From Leadbettera azotonutricia ZAS-9 (GTDB taxonomy: Bacteria; Spirochaetota; Spirochaetia; Treponematales; Breznakiellaceae): 64,000 nucleotides of DNA. The notes beneath the pieces are model-generated. The model did no database searches and had not been told where the DNA came from. It was given only the letters and a program-made list of their open reading frames with translations. Each line of letters begins with the position of its first letter. Positions within the stretch are counted from its first letter, which is position 1. The stretch lies in NCBI RefSeq assembly GCF_000214355.1, contig NC_015577.1, forward strand, positions 2,002,453-2,066,452, written 5' to 3'. Below, piece after piece: positions 25,262-33,514 of the stretch. The position numbers and the translations under genes are program-made.

Positions 25262-26050
25262 CTAAGCCTTCCACTGGGAGCTTCGCTGGAAGTTCCGCTT
25301 CCCTGCCGAGGCATAATCGGGGACGCCGGGGCACAGATCCCTGCGCACCACAGGATACACACAGACAGGGCTTATGGAAACAAGGTTTTTGGAAATCGCA
25401 TCATAATCAGAGCCAGCCTCGGGCGCCACAGTCTCTTTTCCTGACAGAAAAAAAACCCAATCCTTCCCATGGGGGTCCTTCATGAACTCAATTCGGTCAT
25501 GGTAGTCCTTGACCGCAGGCCATGTTTGGACCTGGCCCGAAGGCCCCTTGGGATTGTTGGGAATATTCACATTGATAAACACATCTTCCTTCCAGAGGGC
25601 GATAAATTCATCCAGATGATCCGCCGCATAATTTGCTGCCATATCCCAATAAAAATCCTTTCTCCCATCGAGGGAAAGGGCTATGCCCGGCACTCCCAAT
25701 AACGCAGCCTGTCTCGCGGCAGCAGCAGTACCCGAATAAATGATGTCCGTTCCCAGGTTTGCCCCATGGTTGATGCCCGAAATCACTACATCAGGCTTGC
25801 AGGGCCTGCCTCCCAGTATGGGGAGCATGGCGCAGTCAACAGGTTTCCCCGGACAGGAATAAGTATCTCTATCAATTTCGGCAAGCTTTAAGGGATTTCT
25901 TAGCAGGGTAAAGCCGTGGGAAACCCCTGAACGGTTCGAATCAGGGGCAAGGACAAAAACATTGTGCTCTCCCCTGGAACGGAGTACCTCTGCCAATTTC
26001 AGGAGGCCATTGGCGCTAATGCCATCGTCATTGGTCAGCAGTATGTTCAT
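25262..26050 (-). CDS. surE: 5'-nucleotidase SurE
   Basis: SurE of 262 residues, a metal-dependent phosphatase for nucleoside monophosphates and short polyphosphates. The metal site is in MNILLTNDDGISANGLLKLA, with the serine/asparagine ligands in NRSGVSHGFTL and VISGINHGANLGTDIIYSGT. The product ends SAGKRNFQRSSQWKA. The ATG at 26050 is one base after the stop of the galactokinase-like gene; an upstream in-frame start would overlap that gene and add no conserved residues. It is co-transcribed with sugar-kinase and TPR genes. Confidence 0.94.
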   Translation of the reverse strand: MNILLTNDDGISANGLLKLAEVLRSRGEHNVFVLAPDSNRSGVSHGFTLLRNPLKLAEIDRDTYSCPGKPVDCAMLPILGGRPCKPDVVISGINHGANLGTDIIYSGTAAAARQAALLGVPGIALSLDGRKDFYWDMAANYAADHLDEFIALWKEDVFINVNIPNNPKGPSGQVQTWPAVKDYHDRIEFMKDPHGKDWVFFLSGKETVAPEAGSDYDAISKNLVSISPVCVYPVVRRDLCPGVPDYASAGKRNFQRSSQWKA

Positions 26051-26051
26051 C

Positions 26052-27221
26052 TTAGCCTGCATTTGCCACAATCCTGGCCCCGGTGGCCGGCTTCACCTCG
26101 TAGATCACCGGATGGAAGCCGAAAATACGCTCGTAATCCTCGAGCCGCTTTTTATATTCCTCGATGGTGTCTTCCTTTATAAAGGTAAAAGTGCAGCCCC
26201 CAAAGCCGTCGCCCGTCATGCGGGAGCCCAGAACCCCCTCGATTTCCTGGGCCCGCTTCACAAGCCAGTCTATTTCAGGACAGGAAACTTCGTACAAATC
26301 CCGCAAACTTTCGTGGGAATGGAACAGGATCTTGGAAAATGCCGGAAGATCCGGCTTTTTAAGGGCAGCCCCGGCGTCTTCCACCCTGCGCAGTTCCTGC
26401 ACAATGTGCATGCTCCGCCTGCGTATCTCCTCGGGGAGGTTCCCCATGGATTCAACCAGATCCAGGGCCGCAAATTCCCTGAAGGTCGCCTCCTGCTTTT
26501 TATGGGAGAGGAGATCGAGCCCTTTTTTAATGTCCACCCGCCTCTGTTTAAGCTCATCCTCAACCCCCATACGGGGCACCCGGGAATCCATAATGAGGAG
26601 CTTGTACTTGGTCAGGGGCGATTTTATCTTTTTTATTTCCAGGGAGACCTCGTCCACGATGAGAAGCTGGTCTTTTCGGGCGGTCAAGGCTATAAGATAG
26701 TCCACAGGGCTGATATTCTTGCCGAAAAACAGGGCCTTTGAAGCTGTCAGCCTGGTCAAAAGCTCTTTCTCCGTGATATTCGCTTGAAAAATGCCCTTTA
26801 GAGCTACCGCAGCGGCCATTTCCATGGCTGAGGAAGAGGCAAGCCCCACCTGCTGGGGTATATCCCCGGAAATCGTGAAGTTAAGGCCCTTTACCGAATA
26901 GCCTAGCTCGGCAAAAATGTGGATAGCCACCTTGATATAGTTGGCCCAGCGGTCTTCCCGCTTGTATTTGAGGTTGACCAGGGTGGTGCGCTTGCGTTCA
27001 CCCAGATCCGCAGCAAAGAACCGGAGGGAATTGTCCTTCCGGAGACTAACCGCTACCCGGACGTACCGGTCTATAGCGGATGATAGGAATAATCCAGCCT
27101 TTGGTTCACCATGCTCACCCAGGTAATGTATGCGGCCGGGTGCTTCGGCTATGACAACAGGTTCGGATCGATCGGCGTCTAACTCGTATTCCTTACGGTG
27201 GATGGGACCGATATCCAGCAT
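26052..27221 (-). CDS. Galactokinase-like GHMP kinase with altered sugar-binding motif
   Basis: A 389-residue GHMP-family kinase. The ATP site is clear (DIPQQVGLASSSAMEMAA) and the C-terminal glycine motif is RMTGDGFGGCTFTFI. The N-terminal signature, normally GRVNLIGEHTDYNDG in galactokinases, reads GRIHYLGEHGEPKAG, so the TDY and ND residues that contact galactose are lost. The catalytic MDQ region reads SPVDYL, keeping only the aspartate. It may phosphorylate another sugar or have a different role. It heads the operon with surE, TPR and NHL genes; GAGGG lies 9 bases before the ATG. Confidence 0.8.
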   Translation of the reverse strand: MLDIGPIHRKEYELDADRSEPVVIAEAPGRIHYLGEHGEPKAGLFLSSAIDRYVRVAVSLRKDNSLRFFAADLGERKRTTLVNLKYKREDRWANYIKVAIHIFAELGYSVKGLNFTISGDIPQQVGLASSSAMEMAAAVALKGIFQANITEKELLTRLTASKALFFGKNISPVDYLIALTARKDQLLIVDEVSLEIKKIKSPLTKYKLLIMDSRVPRMGVEDELKQRRVDIKKGLDLLSHKKQEATFREFAALDLVESMGNLPEEIRRRSMHIVQELRRVEDAGAALKKPDLPAFSKILFHSHESLRDLYEVSCPEIDWLVKRAQEIEGVLGSRMTGDGFGGCTFTFIKEDTIEEYKKRLEDYERIFGFHPVIYEVKPATGARIVANAG

Positions 27222-27350
27222 TTATATAAACCCTCGTTGAACAATCTGGAGAAAGTATTTTCTCTTGAAATTATCATACAGGAAAATTCAGGTTTGTTCA
27301 AGAAAAAACAGCAAATAAAATACGGTTATTTCAAAGTTATTCTAAGCAAA

Positions 27351-27379
27351 TTGAAGGTATCTGAATAATCTGGTATACT
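27351..27379 (+). promoter_or_regulatory. Promoter of the first CHASE2 cyclase gene
   Basis: TTGAAG (27351-27356), a 17-base spacer ending in TGG, and TATACT (27374-27379) make a good sigma70 site with extended -10. The predicted message starts about 22 bases before the ATG and contains the ribosome site GAGGAGG, so this unit is normally led. The interval 27222-27350 between this and galK contains only AT-rich DNA that would carry the leftward galK promoter. Confidence 0.5.
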
Positions 27380-27407
27380 CAGGGAGGTTAAAACTTGAGG
27401 AGGCCTC

Positions 27408-30125
27408 ATGTCCCTTAAAAAAATCTCCATTTTGACTGCCGCAGGCTCCGCCCTCATCTTCTGCCTCCTCTATTTTACCCAGTTTTTCTCCCTGGCAGAA
27501 GACAAAGTATACGACCTTTTCCTAAGGGGGAGGCCCGAAAGGGAGCGCCCCGCAAACTTCATCTTCCTGGACGTGGACGATCAGGCCATTGCCCATGTAG
27601 GGATCTTCCCCTGGCCCCGCTCGGTCATGGCTGACGGGCTCCTCAGGCTCAAGGAATACGGGGTAGAAACAGCCATTTTCGATATTGAATATATTGACAA
27701 TGCCCCGACCCAGGTTGACGAGGTCTACCTTAAGGGCGGCCTTAAAGCCGATTTTGACCGCCGTTTTGCCGAAATCGAATCCAATATAAGCGAGCTTTTA
27801 GGCGCTGTGGCACAGGGCAGCATAAAAGGCGCAGATGCTGAAGCTTTTAAGGGCGAACTCCTCGATCTTATTGCCCAGGAGAAGGATGCCCTTTTTAACG
27901 AGACCACGAAGGTAACACGGGATAACGACATCTACCTTGCCCAGAGCATGGCGCTCTTCGACAGGGCCTGGGCAACGCTTAACCTACAGGCTTTAATGCC
28001 CCTTGAGGGCGAACAGGCTTCCCGCAGGCCCGCGGCTGAGAAGAAATTCTCCTACCCCATAAAGGCCTTTGGCGGCGCTTCAAGCGGGAGCTATGTCGAT
28101 GTGCTCCCCCCCATACCCCTGGTGATGGACGCTGCCCAGGGCGCGGGCTTTACCAACATCATCATAGATCAGGACGGCATAAGGCGGCGGCTTTACCCTG
28201 TCCGCAAGGTAGGCGATTATTGGTATCTCCAGCTTGCCTTTGCCCCCCTCGTTGCAAGCATGGGGAACCCCGAATTGGAACTTTACCCCGGAAAGCTGGT
28301 CATCAAGAAACAGGGAGGGGACATAGAAATCCCCCTGGACTCCAGGGGCGCCATGCTCCTCGACTGGCCCAAAACATCCTACCTGAAAAGCTATACCCAC
28401 CTCTCCTTTGCCCAGCTCTCTTACATGGAAGCATACCAGAGAGACATCAAGGCTTTTCTTGCCAATTTGGAAATCGTGAACGAAGACATCTTTCCGGCCG
28501 TAATTTCCGAGGTATCGAGCCTTCTTGGGACTATAGAGGCCGCGGAAGCCCACCGCGACAGGGCCCTGGAAAACAAAAGCGATTATGATTTTGATCAGTA
28601 TACCTCATTGCGAAACGAAGCCTTTGACCGCATCAGGGCTCTCCTGGATTCCGGCCTTAAGGACTATATCGCAGGTAAAAGCCGGGCATTCATCCAAGAA
28701 TACCCCGAAGAATCAGATTATATTGAAAATGAAACCCGGTATGCCCTGAACCTTTCTGAATACCTTGAAACAACCCTGGACCGTTATGAAGAAATTCACC
28801 ATGAGCTTAAAGAAAAGCTTAAAGGCAAAATCATCATTATAGGGCGTGTCGATACAGGAACCACCGATCTTGGGGTAAACCCCTTCCATGGCGAATACGT
28901 CAATGTAGGCACCCACGGGGTAATGATGGACACTGTTGTTTCAGGCTCTTTCATAAAACCCCTGAACCGCGTCTGGAGCATGCTGCTCTGCTTTGCCCTG
29001 ACCTTCCTTGTCATCTTTGCATTGACGCCCGTTAAAAAACCCGGAATTAGGATCAGCCTCGGGTTTTTGGGGGTCATGCTTGTATTGGGAATTTCTTTCG
29101 GCCTTTTTGTGCTGAGAGGAATATGGCTCGGACCTCTTGGCCCTGCCCTCGCATTATTAGTAGCAGTAGTAATAAGGGAAACCGCAGCATTTATCACATC
29201 AGAAAAAGAAAAACAATTTATACGCAACACTTTTTCTACCTATCTTTCGGGGGATGTAGTAGAAGAAATAGTAAAGAGCGGCAAGCCCCCTGAACTGGGC
29301 GGCGAAGCCCGCTATATGACCGCAGTCTTTACGGACGTCAAAGGCTTTTCCAGCATCTCCGAAGCCCTTTCTCAAAAATACGGCACCCAGGACGGCGCAA
29401 AGGCCCTTGTCCGGCTCCTCAACCGTTACCTTTCTTCCATGAGCGATGTGGTCCTTAGGCACAGGGGAACCATAGACAAATATGAGGGCGACGCCATCAT
29501 AGCCTTCTTCGGCGCCCCCCAGAAGGATCTTCAGGACCACGCATTAAGGGCCTGCGCCTCCGCGATCATTATGAAGCGCATGGAAAACGATCTCAACGCG
29601 GGCTTCCTTGCCGAGGGCCTTTCGCCCTACCCGCTCCTCACCCGCATAGGCATTAACACCGGCACCATGGTCGTAGGCAACATGGGCACCCAGGGCAAAA
29701 TGGATTATACCATCATGGGGAATTCGGTAAACCTCGCAGCCCGCCTCGAAGGAGTCAACAAACAATACGGCACCTGGATACTCGCAAGCCAGGACACCCT
29801 CAACGAAGCCGGCGATGGCATACTCTACCGCCGCCTCGACAAGGTACGTGTAGTAGGCATAGGCAAACCTGTACAACTCTGCGAAGTAATGGACATCAAA
29901 GCCGAAGCCCCTGAAGAAGTGCTCGAAAGGGCTGCCCTCTTCGATGAAGCCCTGAATCTCTTCAACGCAAAAGACTGGGCCAAAGCCCAAAGCTCCTTCA
30001 AGAAAGTCCTTGTCCGCACACCCGACGACGAACCATCCCAGATCTTCATCCGCCGCTGCAGCCAGTACCAAAAAGAACCGCCCCCCGAAAAGTGGGACGG
30101 TGTGTACAATATAAATCAGAAATAA
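27408..30125 (+). CDS. CHASE2-domain class III adenylate/guanylate cyclase
   Basis: A 905-residue membrane cyclase. A short N-terminal anchor (residues ~5-27) is followed by a long extracytoplasmic CHASE2 region (to ~515, starting VYDLFLRGRPERERPANFIF), then three membrane helices (VWSMLLCFALTFLVIFAL, FLGVMLVLGISFGLFVL, LGPALALLVAVVI). The catalytic domain (about 620-820) has the metal aspartate in TAVFTDVKGFSSISEAL, DKYEGDAIIAFFGAP, and RIGINTGTMVVGNMGTQGK followed by NSVNLAARLEG. The lysine in DKYEGD suggests ATP as substrate. A TPR-like tail follows, ending near a proline-rich end. An extra helical insert lies within CHASE2. The ligand is unknown. Confidence 0.9.
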   Translation: MSLKKISILTAAGSALIFCLLYFTQFFSLAEDKVYDLFLRGRPERERPANFIFLDVDDQAIAHVGIFPWPRSVMADGLLRLKEYGVETAIFDIEYIDNAPTQVDEVYLKGGLKADFDRRFAEIESNISELLGAVAQGSIKGADAEAFKGELLDLIAQEKDALFNETTKVTRDNDIYLAQSMALFDRAWATLNLQALMPLEGEQASRRPAAEKKFSYPIKAFGGASSGSYVDVLPPIPLVMDAAQGAGFTNIIIDQDGIRRRLYPVRKVGDYWYLQLAFAPLVASMGNPELELYPGKLVIKKQGGDIEIPLDSRGAMLLDWPKTSYLKSYTHLSFAQLSYMEAYQRDIKAFLANLEIVNEDIFPAVISEVSSLLGTIEAAEAHRDRALENKSDYDFDQYTSLRNEAFDRIRALLDSGLKDYIAGKSRAFIQEYPEESDYIENETRYALNLSEYLETTLDRYEEIHHELKEKLKGKIIIIGRVDTGTTDLGVNPFHGEYVNVGTHGVMMDTVVSGSFIKPLNRVWSMLLCFALTFLVIFALTPVKKPGIRISLGFLGVMLVLGISFGLFVLRGIWLGPLGPALALLVAVVIRETAAFITSEKEKQFIRNTFSTYLSGDVVEEIVKSGKPPELGGEARYMTAVFTDVKGFSSISEALSQKYGTQDGAKALVRLLNRYLSSMSDVVLRHRGTIDKYEGDAIIAFFGAPQKDLQDHALRACASAIIMKRMENDLNAGFLAEGLSPYPLLTRIGINTGTMVVGNMGTQGKMDYTIMGNSVNLAARLEGVNKQYGTWILASQDTLNEAGDGILYRRLDKVRVVGIGKPVQLCEVMDIKAEAPEEVLERAALFDEALNLFNAKDWAKAQSSFKKVLVRTPDDEPSQIFIRRCSQYQKEPPPEKWDGVYNINQK

Positions 30126-30160
30126 AAAGACTCGCCTCCGTTAGCGCCGCTTTAATGGTG

Positions 30161-30781
30161 TTAATGGATGAAATTTGTCCACTTTCTCCCTTCATAAGGC
30201 TGCGGGAGGGGTACTTCTTTTTTTGCTGCCGCCAGGGATTTGATGAGCCACCCCATGTTGCGGCCCTGGACTTCCATGTGCTGCATCCCTTCTTCGTCCT
30301 GGAGGGTTTCTTCGACAGTGTTGCCGTGGATCACTTCCCAGTACTGTCCGGGGGTGATGAGCATTTGGGCCAAGTTAAGGTAATTGTTAAGCTGATGGAA
30401 AGTCGTGACGCCCCCTGAACGGCGGAGCGAAACCACCGTGGCCCCCACTTTGTACTTCATGGCAGCGCCTGGGAAGAAAAGACGGTCCAGGAAGCTTTTG
30501 AAAGTTCCTGCCACTCCCCCGTAATACACAGGGCTGCCAAGTATAATGCCATCGGCTTCCTGCATCTTCCTGAAACAGTCATTAACAAGGTCGTTGGTGA
30601 TGACACAGTGCTTGAGTTCCCTGCACTTATGGCAGTCTACACAACCGTGTATATTCTGGCTTCCAACCTGGATTACTTCGGTTTCTATGCCGGCTTTTTC
30701 AAGTTCCCCGGCCATTACCGAAATGCCTTTGGCTACTACCCCGTCACTATGAGGGCTGCCATTGAATGCGATTACTTTCAT
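30161..30781 (-). CDS. Flavodoxin-fold NAD(P)H-dependent oxidoreductase
   Basis: A 206-residue FMN-dependent reductase of the NADPH:FMN/iron-sulfur flavoprotein type. It begins MKVIAFNGSPHSDGVVAKGI, has a CVDCHKC cysteine motif near residue 50 as in iron-sulfur flavoproteins, and the FMN-binding block DGIILGSPVYYGGVAGTFKS. The cysteine motif differs from the usual CxxCxxC and may be redox-active only. GGAAGG precedes the ATG at 30781. It converges on the first cyclase gene. Likely role: cytoplasmic electron transfer or quinone/nitro reduction under low oxygen. Confidence 0.87.
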   Translation of the reverse strand: MKVIAFNGSPHSDGVVAKGISVMAGELEKAGIETEVIQVGSQNIHGCVDCHKCRELKHCVITNDLVNDCFRKMQEADGIILGSPVYYGGVAGTFKSFLDRLFFPGAAMKYKVGATVVSLRRSGGVTTFHQLNNYLNLAQMLITPGQYWEVIHGNTVEETLQDEEGMQHMEVQGRNMGWLIKSLAAAKKEVPLPQPYEGRKWTNFIH

Positions 30782-30847
30782 ATCCACCTTCCTTTTATTC
30801 GTATTGATGGGGTTTAATACCCCGGGGTTGTTGATTCATGGCTTATT

Positions 30848-31021
30848 TTGGTAATTTCTGCCCTCTGCTTTCGCCTGGGCATCGCCACAATTACGCCAGT
30901 TTTTGCTATTCTCGCATTTTTCTTTTTGGGTGCTGGTTCCACCCATATAAGCTCCGTGGAGTTTGCACCTCTGGTTATAAACATCATACCATGGACACAT
31001 ACTATTTTCCTCCTGCTATAG
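30848..31021 (+). pseudogene. Hydrophobic open frame, probable membrane-protein fragment
   Basis: The 333-base gap between the flavodoxin-like and chagasin-like genes has no intact gene. It holds a 57-codon open frame with no good start, rich in membrane-type residues: LVISALCFRLGIATITPVFA, then FFFLGAGSTHISSVEF and IIPWTHTIFLLL. The last piece resembles the PxxHS region of membrane-bound metal-dependent hydrolases, but this is only a resemblance. A TATAAT at 31091-31096 lies further right and probably serves the chagasin-like gene. The rest shows nothing recognisable. Confidence 0.25.
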
Positions 31022-31114
31022 TTTCTAACTCATAATTGCTGCAAATGCCAATATCCTATAATGCCTATTCTTTTTTGTCTACTGTTGGGATATAATGAGG
31101 GTCAGGAGTTTATC

Positions 31115-31486
31115 ATGAAAAAAATGCTGCTCATTGTTGCGGCTGTATTCCTGAGCGCTACCGTGTTTGCAGGTTCAGCCAGGGAGCGCACTAAACGCAT
31201 CACCTTTGAGTTTGAAGGCAACCAAACCACAGGCTATAACTGGACCTATACCATGGTGCCGGAAGGCATTGTCAGGGAAGTGTCCGCAGAATACAAGAAG
31301 GATAAAAACGCTTCGGGTAGAGCCGGCGCGGGGGGACGATTTGTTTTTATGTTTGAGGGGCTTGCCCAGGGGGAGACGGTGCTGAACTTCCAATATTCCC
31401 GGCCGTGGGAAGGCGACGCAGAACCGGCAAAGACCGAAATCCATGTGCTCAAGGTAGGGGCCAATGGAAAAATTTTCCGGCAGTAA
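31115..31486 (+). CDS. Chagasin-like cysteine-protease inhibitor (I42 family), exported
   Basis: A 123-residue protein with a signal peptide of about 19 residues (MKKMLLIVAAVFLSATVFAG). The mature part carries the three inhibitor loops of the family: GNQTTGYNW (like NPTTGYxW), the glycine-rich ASGRAGAGGRFVF, and FQYSRPWEGDAEP (like RPW). Such proteins block papain-type proteases. In a gut symbiont it could protect envelope proteins from host or neighbouring proteases. CAGGAG lies 6 bases before the chosen ATG. It stands alone between a reductase and a cyclase and ends in a hairpin terminator. Confidence 0.85.
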   Translation: MKKMLLIVAAVFLSATVFAGSARERTKRITFEFEGNQTTGYNWTYTMVPEGIVREVSAEYKKDKNASGRAGAGGRFVFMFEGLAQGETVLNFQYSRPWEGDAEPAKTEIHVLKVGANGKIFRQ

Positions 31487-31497
31487 TCGCCGGTTTT
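31477..31497 (+). terminator. Hairpin terminator of the chagasin-like gene
   Basis: CCGGC, seven loop bases including the stop codon, GCCGG and then TTTT form a short hairpin with a T-run. It overlaps the end of the coding sequence and reaches the stop of the convergent cyclase gene, so both units end here. The stem is only five pairs, so efficiency may be modest. Confidence 0.5.
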
Positions 31498-33416
31498 CAT
31501 AAAAACACCACCTCGTAAGCCTCGATAGGTTTTTCGTAGCCCTTGACTCGGACTTCCCGCCTTTCGCCAAAGCTGAACATATCCTGCGTTTTTTCACGGA
31601 CTGCGGAGGTAACGAGGATGCCGCCGGCGGGGGCGGCGCCTTCCATGCGCTGGCCCAGGTTGACATCGGCGCCGATGACGGTGTATTCGATGCGGTTTTT
31701 GATTCCCAGGTTGCCCACAATGACATGGCCGGTATTTATTCCCATACGGACTTTTAGATCGATGTTGGCGCGATCCTTCCATGTCAAAGCCATCTCGCGG
31801 ATTTTCTTTTGCATGGATATGGCAGCGTCAACGCAGCGGCGGGTATGGTCGGGCATGTCGAAGGGATCGCCAAAGAAAGCGAGAATGCCATCGCCCATGA
31901 ATTTGTCCACTGTCCCTCCATATTCAAAGATGATGCTTCCCATGGCCTCCAGGTATTCGCTTAAAAAAGCATGAACCAGTGACGGTTCTTTGTCACGGGA
32001 CCAGGCGGTAAAGCTCGCGATATCAGAAAAAAGAATGGTAAGCTCTTTATAGGCAGGGGCAAGGTCTATCTTTTTTTCCGAAGCAATTCGGGCAGCAAGG
32101 GAACGGGGGAAATAGCGGGAAAGGGCATTTTGATAGAGGATCTGTTCCTTATAGCGGCGGAACAGGCGCAGAACAAAGCCGCTTATCCAAAAGAGAAAAA
32201 GCCCCGACCCAATTGCCCCATACCAGGGGCAGAGGCGCAGCAGAAACCAGGCGAGCACAGTCCAAAGGGTAAAGCCCCCGAGAAGCGCCAAAAAAGCAAT
32301 GTTATAGCGGGCATCCTTTTTTATGAAACTTAAAAACAGCAATGCGATTAAAAAGACCGCCAGGGTCCCAAGCTTTGCCGCGAACGACCACGGGGCATAA
32401 AAATATTCCTCCATAATTCCCGAGAGCACAGCGGTATGAATCCCCGAAAGGGGGTACACAGTTTCCCCCGGGGTAATGCCGAAATCCCGTTTCCCTGTGG
32501 TGGTATCTGCCGCCATGATCATGCTTCCGGACAGTTCCGAAAAAAGGGATGTGTAAAGTTCTTCGTCATGGGCAGCCCCGGCAATACGCTCAAAAGAAAT
32601 GCGGTAGTCGTCGTCAGCCCAGGTAGCAGTAAAGGGAATGAGGGCCGAGCAGCTTTCGTCCACAGGGATGCGTATGGCTTCATCCCCCGAAAGGGGAAGG
32701 ACGAGACAATGGCCGGGATAGAATTCGATTGCGGAAGGATCTATCCCCAGTTCCCGCACTGCCACTGCCAGGGAAATAGCAGGTATAAGGCCGTCTTCCC
32801 AGCGGTAAAAGAGAGGCGTTCTGCGGTACACACCGTCGCTGTCGGGAAGCACCCCGATATGGGCAAGCTCGGCTGCCGCGCTGGAAATAGGGTAATCGGA
32901 AAGTATAAAGGTCCGCGCCCGTGGTATGTTATTTTTGCCATGCTCCCGTATGTGCCACACATTGGACGAAAGGAGGGCCTTCTCCTCGGAGGTCAGACTG
33001 TCATAGGCGAAGTTGGCGTACTCCATTTCCACCGGCGCGATTGCCATGATGCAGAGGCTGGCAGAGCGGGCGGCTTCCGCAAAAGCAGCGTCCTCCGCGG
33101 CAGGGGTACGGAAAATAAAGTCAAAGGCAACCCGTGCATTATAGGAACCCAGGACATTGAGAAAGTCGGCAAAAGCCCCTCGGCTGCCGAGGCTTTCCCC
33201 AAGGCGGACTTCGGAACTATCGCTTAAGTCCGCGTGTATGATCTGGGAATTCAGAGCCAGGGGAAAATAGCGTATCTTTGCCGAAAGCAGGAGATCGTAA
33301 ATGCCCCGATCAATCGTCGCAAAAAGCCCCAATGCCCCAAGGACTGCCGACAGCACCAGGGCGGCAAGCGCAGCGCATAAAGGCCCCTTAACGGCCGATG
33401 GTGAAGGTTCTGACAA
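31497..33416 (-). CDS. Second CHASE2-domain class III cyclase
   Basis: A 639-residue relative of the cyclase at 27408 but shorter and without the C-terminal tail. An N-terminal anchor (LCAALAALVLSAVLGALGLF) precedes a CHASE2 region with DRGIYDLLLSAKIRYFPLAL and SGSMIMAADTTTGKRDFG, then three membrane helices around residues 345-420. The catalytic domain has LTILFSDIASFTAWSRDKEP, DKFMGDGILAFFGDPF, and RMGINTGHVIVGNLGIKNR followed by GADVNLGQRMEGA. The start is TTG at 33416, about 9 bases after GGGAGG. A divergent birA promoter lies just upstream. The paired but different sensor domains suggest two signals feeding one cyclic nucleotide pool. Confidence 0.9.
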   Translation of the reverse strand: MSEPSPSAVKGPLCAALAALVLSAVLGALGLFATIDRGIYDLLLSAKIRYFPLALNSQIIHADLSDSSEVRLGESLGSRGAFADFLNVLGSYNARVAFDFIFRTPAAEDAAFAEAARSASLCIMAIAPVEMEYANFAYDSLTSEEKALLSSNVWHIREHGKNNIPRARTFILSDYPISSAAAELAHIGVLPDSDGVYRRTPLFYRWEDGLIPAISLAVAVRELGIDPSAIEFYPGHCLVLPLSGDEAIRIPVDESCSALIPFTATWADDDYRISFERIAGAAHDEELYTSLFSELSGSMIMAADTTTGKRDFGITPGETVYPLSGIHTAVLSGIMEEYFYAPWSFAAKLGTLAVFLIALLFLSFIKKDARYNIAFLALLGGFTLWTVLAWFLLRLCPWYGAIGSGLFLFWISGFVLRLFRRYKEQILYQNALSRYFPRSLAARIASEKKIDLAPAYKELTILFSDIASFTAWSRDKEPSLVHAFLSEYLEAMGSIIFEYGGTVDKFMGDGILAFFGDPFDMPDHTRRCVDAAISMQKKIREMALTWKDRANIDLKVRMGINTGHVIVGNLGIKNRIEYTVIGADVNLGQRMEGAAPAGGILVTSAVREKTQDMFSFGERREVRVKGYEKPIEAYEVVFL

Positions 33417-33466
33417 TGGTTATTTCCTCCCGACCGATAGTATATCACGTTTTTTGAAAAAGCCAA

Positions 33467-33514
33467 TTGACATTCGTCCAATTCTTCGTTAACCTGATAT
33501 TTATGCAGGTTAAC
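33467..33514 (+). promoter_or_regulatory. birA promoter with overlapping BirA-type operator
   Basis: TTGACA (33467-33472), 17 bases, TAACCT (33490-33495) form the promoter. The palindrome GTTAACCTG (33488-33496), nine bases, CAGGTTAAC (33506-33514) covers the -10 box and the birA start codon at 33503. GTTAACC with 13 bases to GGTTAAC closely matches the known biotin-repressor site type of Gram-positive and other bacteria (TTGTTAACC...GGTTAACAA). The BirA-biotinyl-AMP complex would block its own promoter and the downstream transport genes. The predicted transcript starts at the ATG itself. Confidence 0.75.
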
